From: Polyangium mundeleinium
GTDB lineage: Bacteria; Myxococcota_A; Polyangia; Polyangiales; Polyangiaceae
Reading direction: 5' to 3'
Length of the DNA: 64,000 nt
Assembly (NCBI RefSeq): GCF_028369105.1
Contig: NZ_JAQNDO010000001.1
Coordinates: 10,758,501 to 10,822,500 of the forward strand
Below are positions 34,648-44,300 of the stretch, piece by piece. The notes below the pieces were generated by a model. It did no database searches. It was not told where the DNA came from and was given only the letters and a program-made list of their open reading frames with translations. The translations under genes and the position numbers were made by a program. Every line of letters begins with the position of its first letter. The first letter of the stretch is position 1.

Positions 34648-35784
34648 ATGCCGAGCCCCATCGTTTCCATGCTGGTGCTCCTCGCGGGGATCCTCGTCTC
34701 CGGGTGTCGGGAAACACCCACCGCGCACGCGGAGCCCCACGTACCTCCGCAGATGTCCGCGCCTCGGCCGGCGCCCACGCCAGGCGAGCGCACGCGAGAA
34801 CCGCTTTCGTTGATTCCGGAGTTTCCACGTGCGGCCGGCGGACCGTTCCCGTTCGGCGCGCAGGATTTGTCGGTATGGCAAGCGCGCATCCCGCGGATCG
34901 AGGAGGTCGAGATCGGCTCGTCCCTCGACGGGAGCAAGCAGCGCGCGCTGTTTTACGATCCGGGCCGGCCCGAGCCGCGTCCGCTGCTCGTGGCGCTCCA
35001 TAGCTGGAGCGAGAATTACCTGCAGAGCATCGGCATCCCGTACGGGATCTTCGCCGAACGGAACGGCTGGGTGCTCATCCACCCCGATCACCGCGGGCCC
35101 TACCGGTCCCCCGCGTCGACGGCCTCCGAGCTCGCGCAGAGGGACGTGCTCGACGCGATCGACTACGCGAAGCGGCGCGCCCGCGTGGATCCGACGCGGA
35201 TCTATCTCGTCGGGTATTCCGGCAGCGCGATGACGTCGCTCGTGCTCGCGGGCCGGCACCCGGAGATATGGGCCGGCGTCGTGTCCTGGGTGCCCATTTA
35301 CGACCTCGTGGACTGGTACGGTTGGCTGCGCTCGAACCAGCCCGATCGCCATTATGCACACGAGGTCGCCGCAGCCTGCGGCGGCGCGCCCCGGCCGGGC
35401 ACGCCCGCCGCGGACGAATGCCGCCGGCGGAGCCCACGCTCCCACCTCCAAGCCGCGCGCGGACGCGTGAACGTGTATCTCGGCGTGGGGATCTGGGACC
35501 AGCTCGTCCCCCCGGATCACGCCCTGCGCGCTTTTAATGACCTCGCGGCGCCCGCGGATCGGGTGCCCGTGGAGGACATCGGGCGAATCACCAAGACGCG
35601 CAGCATCCCGGAGACCCTCGGCGCCCCGGAGGCGCGCCCGCTCTACGAGGCCGCGAAGGCGAAGGTGGTCTTCGAACGCACGAGCGAACGCGCGACGGTG
35701 GTGGTTTTTCAGGGCGGGCACGACGTGATCTACAACGCGGGGCTCTCATGGCTTTCCAGCCAGCAGAGAACCGTGCTTCCATGA
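34648..35784 (+). CDS. Alpha/beta hydrolase lipoprotein, copy 2
   Basis: 378 residues from ATG 34648 with AGGAAGGG upstream. Here the export signal is a lipoprotein one (GILVSGC, Cys20), unlike the soluble copy opposite. The core matches copy 1: LLVALHSWSENYLQSIGIPYG, nucleophile Ser191 in IYLVGYSGSAMTSLVLAGRHP, Asp in VGIWDQLVPPDH and His in VFQGGHDVIYN. The nucleophile elbow is GYSGSA rather than GFSGGG. Likely an envelope-attached esterase or peptidase. Its last four bases (ATGA) overlap the VOC gene start, suggesting cotranscription. Confidence 0.83.
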   Translation: MPSPIVSMLVLLAGILVSGCRETPTAHAEPHVPPQMSAPRPAPTPGERTREPLSLIPEFPRAAGGPFPFGAQDLSVWQARIPRIEEVEIGSSLDGSKQRALFYDPGRPEPRPLLVALHSWSENYLQSIGIPYGIFAERNGWVLIHPDHRGPYRSPASTASELAQRDVLDAIDYAKRRARVDPTRIYLVGYSGSAMTSLVLAGRHPEIWAGVVSWVPIYDLVDWYGWLRSNQPDRHYAHEVAAACGGAPRPGTPAADECRRRSPRSHLQAARGRVNVYLGVGIWDQLVPPDHALRAFNDLAAPADRVPVEDIGRITKTRSIPETLGAPEARPLYEAAKAKVVFERTSERATVVVFQGGHDVIYNAGLSWLSSQQRTVLP

Positions 35785-36212
35785 GCGGCGACAAACCCAT
35801 GACCACCCTGCTCGTCAACATCGACGTCGACGACCTCGACCGCGCGATACGCTTTTACACGGGCGCCTTCGATCTCCGCATCGGCCGCCGCTTCGGCGAC
35901 GCCGGCGTGGAGCTCGTGGGCGCGAATGCAGCGATCTATCTGCTCGTGAAGCAGGCGGACCGCCCTCCCTTTCCCGGATCGGCCTCGCCGCGGTCGTATG
36001 CCCGCCACTGGACGCCAATCCACCTCGATTTCGTGGTGGAGGACCTCGACGGCGCGCTCGCGCGGGCCGAGGCCGCCGGGGCGGTTCGGGAAGGAGACGT
36101 CGGCGCGCACGCCTGGGGCCGGATCGTCCTGCTCGCCGATCCGTTCGGGCACGGGCTCTGCCTGCTCCAGTTTTCCGAACAGGGCTACGACGCGATCGCC
36201 ACGAAGTCGTGA
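35781..36212 (+). CDS. VOC (glyoxalase/bleomycin-resistance fold) protein
   Basis: 143 residues from the ATG overlapping the preceding stop. Two beta-alpha-beta-beta-beta halves: LLVNIDVDDLDRAIRFYTGAFDLRIGRRFGDAGVELVGANAAIYLLV and HLDFVVEDLDGALARAEAAGAV ... RIVLLADPFGHGLCLLQF. His in IHLDF and a C-terminal acidic or Gln position are candidate metal ligands. Members include glyoxalases, dioxygenases and antibiotic-binding proteins; the specific reaction cannot be told. Translationally coupled to the hydrolase lipoprotein, although it has no export signal itself. Confidence 0.85.
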   Translation: MSGDKPMTTLLVNIDVDDLDRAIRFYTGAFDLRIGRRFGDAGVELVGANAAIYLLVKQADRPPFPGSASPRSYARHWTPIHLDFVVEDLDGALARAEAAGAVREGDVGAHAWGRIVLLADPFGHGLCLLQFSEQGYDAIATKS

Positions 36213-36222
36213 GGGAGCGGCG

Positions 36223-37185
36223 TCACTCGACCTCGGCGAGCCGCGCCCCCGCGAGCCTGCGCCAGAGCGAGGGGCGCGCCTCCTCGGGCGCGCGCGGAGG
36301 ACACGCCCCCGGGCGCAGCCGCGGCGAGCGCTGGGGTTCGTCGAGGAAACGGAAGAGCTCGGAGAGGATCTCCGGCACGGCCTCGCGGTGCGGATAATGG
36401 CCGACGTTCGGGAAACGCCGCACGATGGCGCCGTCGACGTAATGGTGCACGGTCTCCGCGTGCTTGACGGGAATCACCGGATCCCGATCGCCCCAGTACA
36501 CCGCGAGCGGCGGCAGCTCGCGCAGCCGGTGGGCGTGGTCGAGCAGGTGCTCGCGTTGCCCCCGCAAATCGACGGCATTGCGCAGCGTCCGGAAGAGGGC
36601 GCGCGCCGTGCCCGGGCGGCCATTCATCTCCACGAGGTGCCTGCGCTCCGCTTCATCGAAATTGCCGCCGAGCACGCGCACGCCTGCGTTCGTGCCGAGG
36701 CCCATGAGCACCGGCGCCGCGAGGTCGAGCAGGCCCGTCGAAGAGGCGAGGCGCAGCGGCGCGGCGACCTCGAGGCCGAGCCCCCCGGCGGCGACGAGCG
36801 CCAGGCGATGCACGCGCCCCGGCTGTTCGAGCAGCACATGCATTGCGATGCCGCCGCCGAGGGAATGGCCAATCAGGTCGAAATCCGACAGCCCCAGCGA
36901 ACGAATCCATTCGACGACGAGGCTCGCGTACCAGGAGACGTCATACGACGCGTCGTACCGGCTCGACTGCCCGTGCCCCGGCAGATCGAGGGCATAAAGC
37001 CGCCGATCCCGCGCGAGTGCCGGGGCGATCTTGTTCCAGGTCCGAGAGGTATCTGCGAGGCCGTGCACCAGGACGGCGGGCCTTTGACGCTCGTGGGCGG
37101 GCCCTCCGTGCGGAGCCCACTCCTCCCAGAACACGTTGCCCCCCCGGAACGAACGGCGATGGCTGCGGCAAGTGGCGGACGTCAT
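36223..37185 (-). CDS. Alpha/beta hydrolase (lipase/esterase type)
   Basis: 320 residues from ATG 37185. Cytoplasmic alpha/beta hydrolase: VLVHGLADTSRTWNKIAPAL (HG oxyanion motif), YALDLPGHGQSSR, nucleophile elbow LIGHSLGGGIAMHVLL, and a late VYWGDRDPVIPVKHAE Asp with FPNVGHYPHRE His. This is the classical Ser-Asp-His hydrolase fold of the MhpC/lipase type; the substrate is unknown. The C-terminal tail (about 285-320) is Arg/Pro-rich and poorly conserved-looking. It is unrelated in motif detail to the two exported hydrolases upstream. Confidence 0.85.
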   Translation of the reverse strand: MTSATCRSHRRSFRGGNVFWEEWAPHGGPAHERQRPAVLVHGLADTSRTWNKIAPALARDRRLYALDLPGHGQSSRYDASYDVSWYASLVVEWIRSLGLSDFDLIGHSLGGGIAMHVLLEQPGRVHRLALVAAGGLGLEVAAPLRLASSTGLLDLAAPVLMGLGTNAGVRVLGGNFDEAERRHLVEMNGRPGTARALFRTLRNAVDLRGQREHLLDHAHRLRELPPLAVYWGDRDPVIPVKHAETVHHYVDGAIVRRFPNVGHYPHREAVPEILSELFRFLDEPQRSPRLRPGACPPRAPEEARPSLWRRLAGARLAEVE

Positions 37186-37348
37186 GGGCGAAGTTGTAGA
37201 ATAAAGCCACGCACGCCCCTCTGTCCACGATTTCGTCACTTTTTCGCCGCGAAAACGTCGCGATGCAAAACATGGTTTGCACCGAGGCGTCATGGAGCGA
37301 AGCGTGATACGCGGCCCGTGATCCAGCCTGCGGATCACTATGACGGTC

Positions 37349-38323
37349 TCATCCGTCTTCGTTTGGGCCAAACCGCTCCGCGAAAACACGCGCGAGCTTT
37401 CGTGATTTGCGGGCGGAGACGATCTCGCTGACCCGCGACACGAGCCGCGTGTCGTGCCGGTGGAGCGAGAGCGCCTGGATCACGTGAATCGCGCGGCTCT
37501 CCGGGGCCTCGGCGAGGAGCTCCAGCAAATACGTCAAGGCCTCGTCGGTGCGGAGCAGGGCCACGCCGAGGAGCACGGTCTTCTCCATCTCCGCGTTCGC
37601 GTGCACGAGGGCCTCCTTCAGCACCAGAAGCGCTTCCGGCAAGCGCGACTCGCCGAGCGCGAGCGCCGCGATCTCGACCCCGGCTTCGAGCGCAGCCGCG
37701 ACGACGGGCAAATACTGGCGTGGTTCGAGCGCGAGCATTCCTCGATAACACGCGCCGAGCACGTCGGGCTCGGGGTCCCCCACGAGGACGCGTGTATGAA
37801 GCACGGCCGCGCAGACGACCTCGCACGTGTCCCGGAGCGCTTCGGCCGCGGCGACGCGGGCCTCGGGCGTTGCATCGAACAGGAGCGGGGTCACTTCGAG
37901 CGCGGCGCGCGGAAAATTCGTGCGGACGAGCGCATGCGCCGAGAGGCCGCGGACGAGCCCCGCCGTATCGACGGGCGGGCCCACGGTGACCTCGATCTGC
38001 ACGTACCGGAGGCCCTTTCGATACGTGTCCCACACGTCCGCTTCGAGTGTGATCAGCGCCTCCAGGACCTTTTCTTTCGCGTGGCAGCCGCGATCCGACA
38101 TCGCAGGCATGCCGAGGAGCCGATCGAAGGCCGCGGCGAGATCGGGCGCGAGCGCGCGAAGCTCGAGATCGGCGGCGACCTTCGCCGCCTCGCCCACGAG
38201 GAAGGGATTCGGATCGGCGAGGAGTCGTCCGAGATCGGGCGCGGCGGCGGCCGGCGGCTCGGCGTGGGCGAGCGCGCGAATACGAGCGAGTTTGTCGTCG
38301 AAGGTGTTTTTCCGGGCCGCCAT
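37349..38323 (-). CDS. HEAT-repeat-like protein
   Basis: 324 residues from the ATG at 38323, which overlaps the stop of the upstream TVP38-type gene (TGATG). The protein is all-helical with repeats such as LGRLLADPNPFLVGEAAKVAADLELRALAPDLAAAFDRLL and PEARVAAAEALRDTCEVVCAAVL, typical of HEAT/ARM solenoids that serve as protein-binding scaffolds. No signal peptide or catalytic motif. Cotranscribed with the membrane protein upstream; a role in its assembly or regulation is possible but not shown. Confidence 0.75.
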   Translation of the reverse strand: MAARKNTFDDKLARIRALAHAEPPAAAAPDLGRLLADPNPFLVGEAAKVAADLELRALAPDLAAAFDRLLGMPAMSDRGCHAKEKVLEALITLEADVWDTYRKGLRYVQIEVTVGPPVDTAGLVRGLSAHALVRTNFPRAALEVTPLLFDATPEARVAAAEALRDTCEVVCAAVLHTRVLVGDPEPDVLGACYRGMLALEPRQYLPVVAAALEAGVEIAALALGESRLPEALLVLKEALVHANAEMEKTVLLGVALLRTDEALTYLLELLAEAPESRAIHVIQALSLHRHDTRLVSRVSEIVSARKSRKLARVFAERFGPNEDG

Positions 38324-39039
38324 CAAGGCTCCGCCGCCTGCGAAGGCGCAGCGAGCGCTTTGTCCAGGGAGCGGCGCGCGATCCGCGAGGTGACGACGAG
38401 CGCGCCGAGCGTCACGACGAACCCGAGCACGAGCGTGATCCAGCCGAGCGACCCGGGCGCCTTGGCCTCGCCCGAGAGCAACGCGGCCGCGCTCTCCACG
38501 CTCGCGCCGACGTAGACGTGAAACAGCGTGGCCGGCAAGAGGCCGAGGAACGAGCCCGCCGCGAATTCACGCAGCGAGAGCGGCGTCGCCGAGAGCATGT
38601 ACGTCCCGATGTTCTGCGGGAGGGCGAAGGTGACGCGCAGGAGGAAGGTGATCTTGAAGCCGTCGGCGCGGACGGCGCGCTCGACGGCGCGCCAGAAATG
38701 GGCCTCGCCCGCGCGCTGCGAAAGGAGCTTGCCGATCGAGGCGCGGCCGAAGAGGAAGCAGAGGCAAACGCCGAGGGTGACGCCCGGCCACGCGATCAAC
38801 ATCCCCTTGCTGAAGCCGTACGCGTACCCCGCGAGGCCCGACATGACCCATAGGGGCGTGGTGATCGCGAGGGCGAGGACCTCGACGCCGAGGAAGAGGA
38901 GGGCGCCGGCCGCGCCCGCCTCGCGCATGTACCCGACGAGCGAGACGAGCGCGTTACGCACGGCCGGCAAGCGCAGGAGCACGAGCGGGAGGGCGAGCAG
39001 CCCGAGGAGCAGGAGGACTCGTGCGAGGCGGCGCCGCAT
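38323..39039 (-). CDS. TVP38/TMEM64 (VTT/DedA-like) membrane protein
   Basis: 238 residues. An N-terminal helix (LLLLGLLALPLVLLRL) is followed by a VTT domain with WVMSGLAGYAYGFSKGMLIAWPGVTLGVCLCFLFGRASIGKLL, an Arg-containing amphipathic segment (FKITFLLRVTFALPQNIGTYMLS) and two C-terminal helices (about 155-215). Relatives are thought to scramble or transport phospholipids and undecaprenyl-phosphate carriers, and to protect membrane potential. It lies upstream of the HEAT-like gene with a one-base stop-start overlap. Confidence 0.88.
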   Translation of the reverse strand: MRRRLARVLLLLGLLALPLVLLRLPAVRNALVSLVGYMREAGAAGALLFLGVEVLALAITTPLWVMSGLAGYAYGFSKGMLIAWPGVTLGVCLCFLFGRASIGKLLSQRAGEAHFWRAVERAVRADGFKITFLLRVTFALPQNIGTYMLSATPLSLREFAAGSFLGLLPATLFHVYVGASVESAAALLSGEAKAPGSLGWITLVLGFVVTLGALVVTSRIARRSLDKALAAPSQAAEP

Positions 39040-39076
39040 CGGGCGCGCACCCTACCACACGCAGGCGGCAGGAGGG

Positions 39077-40363
39077 CTACGCAGAGGCCGGAGCCACCGT
39101 GACCGCGCCCGAGCTCCGCGGGGTCTTCGCGCGCCGGAACCCCTCGAGGAACGCGTCGACGCCCTCGGGGCCGCGGAAGATCCGCCATTGCAAGGCAGGG
39201 TTGTCGAAGTTCGAGGCAAACGCGTCCGCGATGCGCTGGTCCCGCGACGCCGCCGAGAAGATCGCCATCGTGTGCGGCGGCGGCGGCGAGAGGAAGGCGT
39301 TCGTCCACTCCATCGAAGGGCCGACGAGGGACCAGAGCCGCTCGTCCACGCCCTCGCAGAAGCGACGATCGAACGGACGTCCCGCGATGAGGGTCTGGAC
39401 GATCGACTCGCCGAGCGCCCACGCCCCGCGCGAGGCCGCGTTCGCGCCCTGCCAGAGTACGGGATCGTGCGTCGCGAAGGCATCCCCGACCGCGACGGCA
39501 TAACGGCCCTCGCCAAGCTCGACATACGCGCGCCGCGCCGTCGGGACGATCGCGGCCTGCATGCAATCGCGCGGGCTCGTCAAGTGAAACGTCTGCCGAT
39601 CGACGCGGGCATAGGCGCTCGGCGCGTTCGCTTCCAGCAAATCGAGCACGAGGCGCTCGACCACGTGCGGATCGTCGTCGCAGGGAACACGCGTGAGGGC
39701 GTCGAGCGCGCCACCGGGGATGGCCTCGAACAGGAGGCAACTGACGGGCCCCTCCGCCGTGAGGAGCTGGCTCTCGAAGATCTCGCCGTGCCCCGGGACG
39801 ATCTGAAAGAGCAGGCCGAGCTCCTGCGGAAAATCGATGCCCCGAAAGAGGCCCGCGAAGAGCCGGCGCTGGGGTTCGAGCCAGGGAGAACGATGGTAGT
39901 CGCGCGGGAAGGCGGTGCCGAGCTCGCCGCGGCCGCTCGCCACGACGACGAGGTCGTGCGCGTCGCCGAGGCGCGCGAGGTTCGACGTATGGAGGACGCC
40001 CGAGCGGATCACGCGGCCGCCGCGCGCCTCGAAATCTTCGAGCAGCCGAGGGAGGTAGAGGCGCATGTCGATGAAAAGCGCAGGAGGATCCACCCGGCCC
40101 CGCAAGGAGAGCTCGGGCAATCCTTTGACGCGCACGTCGACGTGAAAACATCCGAACGGAAGGTCATCCCAATGGTTGGTGCCGAGCTCGCGATCCCGCG
40201 CGCGCGTCGACCCGAGCAGCGCCGCGGTGCTCGGCAGGCGCGAGGATCGGATCTCGTCGCTCGATCGGTCGGTATAAAGGGTGCAGGGGATGCCGCGGCT
40301 CCGGAGGTACAATCCGAGCTGCAACCCCGCGATGCCGGCTCCCACGATGCCAATGCTGCTCAT
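39077..40363 (-). CDS. StyA-like FAD monooxygenase
   Basis: 428 residues starting with a dinucleotide-binding motif GIVGAGIAGLQLGLYLRSRGI. Overall plan and segments such as HWDDLPFGCFHVDVRVKG, HDLVVVASGRGELG and YAVAVGDAFATHDPVLWQGANAASRGA match the styrene monooxygenase StyA group, single-component flavoproteins that normally receive reduced FAD from a separate reductase (StyB). No reductase gene is next to it. Such enzymes epoxidise aryl alkenes or oxidise indole and sulphides; here the substrate is unknown and a secondary-metabolite or detoxification role is possible. Confidence 0.82.
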   Translation of the reverse strand: MSSIGIVGAGIAGLQLGLYLRSRGIPCTLYTDRSSDEIRSSRLPSTAALLGSTRARDRELGTNHWDDLPFGCFHVDVRVKGLPELSLRGRVDPPALFIDMRLYLPRLLEDFEARGGRVIRSGVLHTSNLARLGDAHDLVVVASGRGELGTAFPRDYHRSPWLEPQRRLFAGLFRGIDFPQELGLLFQIVPGHGEIFESQLLTAEGPVSCLLFEAIPGGALDALTRVPCDDDPHVVERLVLDLLEANAPSAYARVDRQTFHLTSPRDCMQAAIVPTARRAYVELGEGRYAVAVGDAFATHDPVLWQGANAASRGAWALGESIVQTLIAGRPFDRRFCEGVDERLWSLVGPSMEWTNAFLSPPPPHTMAIFSAASRDQRIADAFASNFDNPALQWRIFRGPEGVDAFLEGFRRAKTPRSSGAVTVAPASA

Positions 40364-40539
40364 CGAAGCCCCTTCCTACGCTGGATGGCTGCGTCGCGAG
40401 CGAACCGTGACGCGCCCCCAAACATGGCTGTCAGGAACGCACAATATACCCGTCCACGACGGCGGTCCATCGTCCAAAACGTCGGGCGATTGCTGACGTC
40501 TGCCCAAGGACACGCCACAGGAGGTGTACGTACACGGAC

Positions 40540-41253
40540 ATGGTGCGCACGAATTCCACGCGGATCCGCTCGATCGCATGTGTCCTCGCATGCCTGCTCG
40601 TCGGATGCGCACCGGCACGAGCCACGACACCTCCGCCAGAAGGCCCGTCGCTCGGCACCGCCACCGATTGGCTCACCTCCCTCGATCAGGAAAACGCAAA
40701 AACCACGCCCTCACAGATCGAGCGGTGGCTCGCGGAAGCCAGAGCTGTATGTCCGGATCCTCCAGGAACAGGCAGTACGAAAACGCTGTCACGCGGAGCA
40801 CAGCGCCTAGGTGAGACGCCGCGGCGAGGTTGCCGGGGGCTGCCGCTCGCAAAGGAGCTCCAGCTCATGGAGCGGCTGCTCCGCGCGACGCCGAAGGAGC
40901 ACGAGGACTGGATCCGCATCGTGGATCGGATGGCCCTGACGGCATTCTTGATGGAGTACGAAGCATTCCGGGCCTGTGGCGAGCTCGAGCGTTCGCCGCC
41001 CCGAGATCAGAAGCAGCTCGCGTATGGCGAGAGCACGCTGCGCACGGTCGAGGACGCGCTCGCGCACGCCCGGCGCACGACGAAGTTCGCCTGCGATATT
41101 CTGGCGCGACACCCGAGCCACCGAGCGAACGCACCCTGCGACTGGGCGCTGCCGCCGCTGCCGCCCACGACCCCCGCATCGGTATGCGCGGAGACGAACG
41201 CGTCGTTCCCGGGCGAACCGCCGGCGTCAGGTTGCGCAGCGGTCGCGCCCTGA
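40540..41253 (+). CDS. Small lipoprotein of unknown function
   Basis: 237 residues with a lipoprotein signal (LACLLVGC, Cys23). The mature chain is helical (KELQLMERLLRATPKEHEDWIRIVDRMALTAFLMEYEA; STLRTVEDALAHARRTTKFACDIL) with about seven cysteines. No known motif. The first 40 residues after the anchor are Pro/Thr-rich. It is probably a real gene because of the clean signal and strong codon bias. It lies upstream of the TopB-RecQ gene in the same direction with 84 bases between. Confidence 0.65.
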   Translation: MVRTNSTRIRSIACVLACLLVGCAPARATTPPPEGPSLGTATDWLTSLDQENAKTTPSQIERWLAEARAVCPDPPGTGSTKTLSRGAQRLGETPRRGCRGLPLAKELQLMERLLRATPKEHEDWIRIVDRMALTAFLMEYEAFRACGELERSPPRDQKQLAYGESTLRTVEDALAHARRTTKFACDILARHPSHRANAPCDWALPPLPPTTPASVCAETNASFPGEPPASGCAAVAP

Positions 41254-41337
41254 AGCGCACGGTCTGTCGCGGCATGGATTGCCCATCCCCGCCCCCTTTG
41301 TCATGATGCGCCGCCCCCGAGCCGGGGGCCGCTGCCC

Positions 41338-44300
41338 ATGACCATCGCCGTCGTCGCCGAAAAGCCGTCCGTGGCCCGGGACATCGCCCACGTGCTCGGC
41401 GCGAACAAGGCGAGCGAAGGTGCGCTCGAAGGCGCCGGTTACGTGGTGACCTGGGCGATCGGTCACCTCGTGGCGCTGGCGCAGCCGCACCAGATGGACC
41501 CGGCCTGGAAGCGCTGGGACCTGCGCACGCTGCCGATGCTGCCGCCGACCTGGCCGCTGACGGTGCTGGAGGAGACGCGCAAGCAGTTCGACGTGGTGAA
41601 GAAGATCCTGCTCCGCGCGGACGTGGAGTGGGTGGTCTGCGCGACGGACGCCGGGCGAGAAGGCGAGCTGATCTTCCGCTACATCTACGACGCCGCGGGC
41701 AGCCAGAAGCCGGTGCGGAGGCTCTGGATCTCCTCGCTGACGGCGGACGCGATCCGCACGGGCTTCCGGAAGCTCCGGGACGCGCGGGACTACGACGCGC
41801 TGGCAGACGCGGCGCGCGGGCGGAGCCGAGCCGACTGGCTCGTCGGGATGAACCTGTCACGGGCCTACTCGCTGTCGCTCGGGCACGATCTGTCGGTCGG
41901 GCGGGTGCAGACGCCGACGCTCTCGATGGTGGTCGAGCGAGAACAAGCGATCCGCGCGTTCGTGCCGGAAGACTACCTGGAGGTGCGGGCGACGTTCGCG
42001 CCGGAAGGAGCGCCGGACGGGCCGGACGGGCGGTACGAGGGGATCCTGCTGGATGTCCCGGAAAAACCAGGTGGCCCGGAAAAACCGAGGCGGCTTCCGC
42101 CGGACGGGGAAGAGGCGGGGCGGATCACGCGGCGGGTGAGCGCGGGGCGAGCGCTGATCACGAAGGTGTCGGCGGAGACGCGTCGGATCCCGCCGCCATT
42201 GCTGTACGATCTGACGGAGCTGCAGCGGCACGCAAACCGGCTGTTCGGGTGGAGCGCGCAACGAACGCTCGACCTGGCGCAAACGCTTTACGAGCGGCAC
42301 AAGCTGATCAGTTATCCACGCACGGACAGCCGGCATCTGTCGACGGACGTGGCGCAGACGCTGCCGTCGGTGGTGAAAGCGATCGAGGGGAACTACCAGG
42401 GGCTTCTGGCGCCGGGGACGGGGCAAAGGCCACTCGGGCGGCGGTTCGTGGACGACACGAAGGTGACGGACCACCACGCGATCGTGCCGACGACGACGGC
42501 GGCGCGCGGATCGCTGTCGTCGGAGGAGCAAAAGCTTTACGACCTGGTCTGCCGGAGGCTGCTCGCGGCGTGGCACGATGATCTGATCGAGCGAACGACG
42601 ACGGTGATCACAGAAGTGACGTCGCCGGAAGCGGTGGATCGATTCCGATCGGCGGGGACCGTGGTCGAGCAAGTGGGCTGGAAGGTGCTGGACCTCGGGG
42701 GGGCCGGTACAAAAGAGGGGCCGAAAAAACGAAAGAAGGGCGAGGCGGAAGGGGCCGAGGAGGAGGCCGAGGCGCAAAAGCTGCCGCGGGGGCTTTCGGA
42801 AGGAAAAACGGCGCGGGTGCTGGGGGCCAAAGCAGAGAAAAAGACGACGAAGCCGCCGAACCGGTTCACGGAGGCGACGCTCTTGACGGCGATGGAGACG
42901 GCCGGAAAGACGGTGGAGGAGAAAGAGCTGTCGGACGCGATGAAGGACACGGGGCTCGGGACGCCGGCGACACGAGCGGCGATCATCGAGACGCTGATCA
43001 AGCGGGAATACGTGGTCCGGATGGGGAAGAGTCTGGCGGCGACGGACAAGGGGATTCTGCTGGTGGGGTCGGTTCATCCGCATGTGAAGAGCGCCGCGAT
43101 GACCGGGGAATGGGAGGCGCGTTTGGCGAGGTTGTCGCGTGGGGAGGGTGATTTGAAGGCGTTCATGCGGGGGATTGAAGCGTATGTGAAGTATGTGGTG
43201 GGCGCGGTGCAGGATGGGGATGATCGGCCGGCGGGTGCCGTGGCTTTGGAGGGCCGGGGCGGTTCCCCCGAACTCGGGCCCGCAAAGCAGGCCCTCAAAC
43301 AACAGGACCCACCACCCCGGCCCTCCAAAGCCACGGCACCCGCCGGCCTCGAACCACGGGCGGCTCGCGCGAAGAGCACACGCAAGGAGAAGGAGGGGGT
43401 GGGGAAGAAGGGGAAGGTGGATCCGGGGGTGGTGCCGAGCAAGGTGGGGGCGGCGTTTGCGTCGGCGGGGGTGGGGAAGGGTATGGGACAAGCGCGGGGT
43501 TTGAATGGGCAGGCGGAGTTGCCGCTGGCGGAGCGGCGGGAGGCTCGCGCGGGCGCGACGCTGGGGGAGATTTTAAGGGAGCGATTTGGGTTTCCTGGGT
43601 TTCGGCCTTATCAGGAGGCGGTTTGTCGGGCCGTGACCGAGGGGCAGGATGTGCTTTTGGTGATGCCCACGGGGGCCGGGAAGTCGCTTTGTTATCAGTT
43701 GCCAGGGATTGCACGACGGGGGACGACGCTGGTGGTGAGTCCCCTCATTGCTTTGATGGAAGATCAGGTGGGGAAGCTCCGGGCGCAAGGGTTTGCCGCG
43801 GAGCGGATTCATTCGGGGCGGGATCGGCTGAGCTCGCGGGCGGCTTGTGCCGAGTATTTGGCGGGACGATTGGACTTTTTGTTCGTGGCGCCGGAGCGGT
43901 TGCGGGTGCCGGGGTTTCCCGAGATGCTGGCCCGGCGGAAGCCGACGCTGGTCGCGGTGGATGAGGCGCATTGTATTTCGCACTGGGGGCATGATTTTCG
44001 GCCGGAGTATCGGATGCTGGGGCAACGGTTGCCTTCGCTCCGGCCGGCGCCGGTGGTGGCGCTGACAGCGACGGCGACGCCGATGGTGCAGGACGATATC
44101 GCGCGGGAGCTCGGGCTCTCGGATGCAGCGCGGTTCATTCACGGGTTTCGGCGGACCAACATCGGGATCGAGGTGGTCGAGCTTTCGCCTTCGGCGAGGG
44201 CGGACGCGGTGAAGAAGCTTCTGGCGCCGAAGGAGCGGCGGCCGGCGATCGTCTATGCGCCGACACGGAAACACGCGGAAGAGACGGCGCGGGAGCTCTC

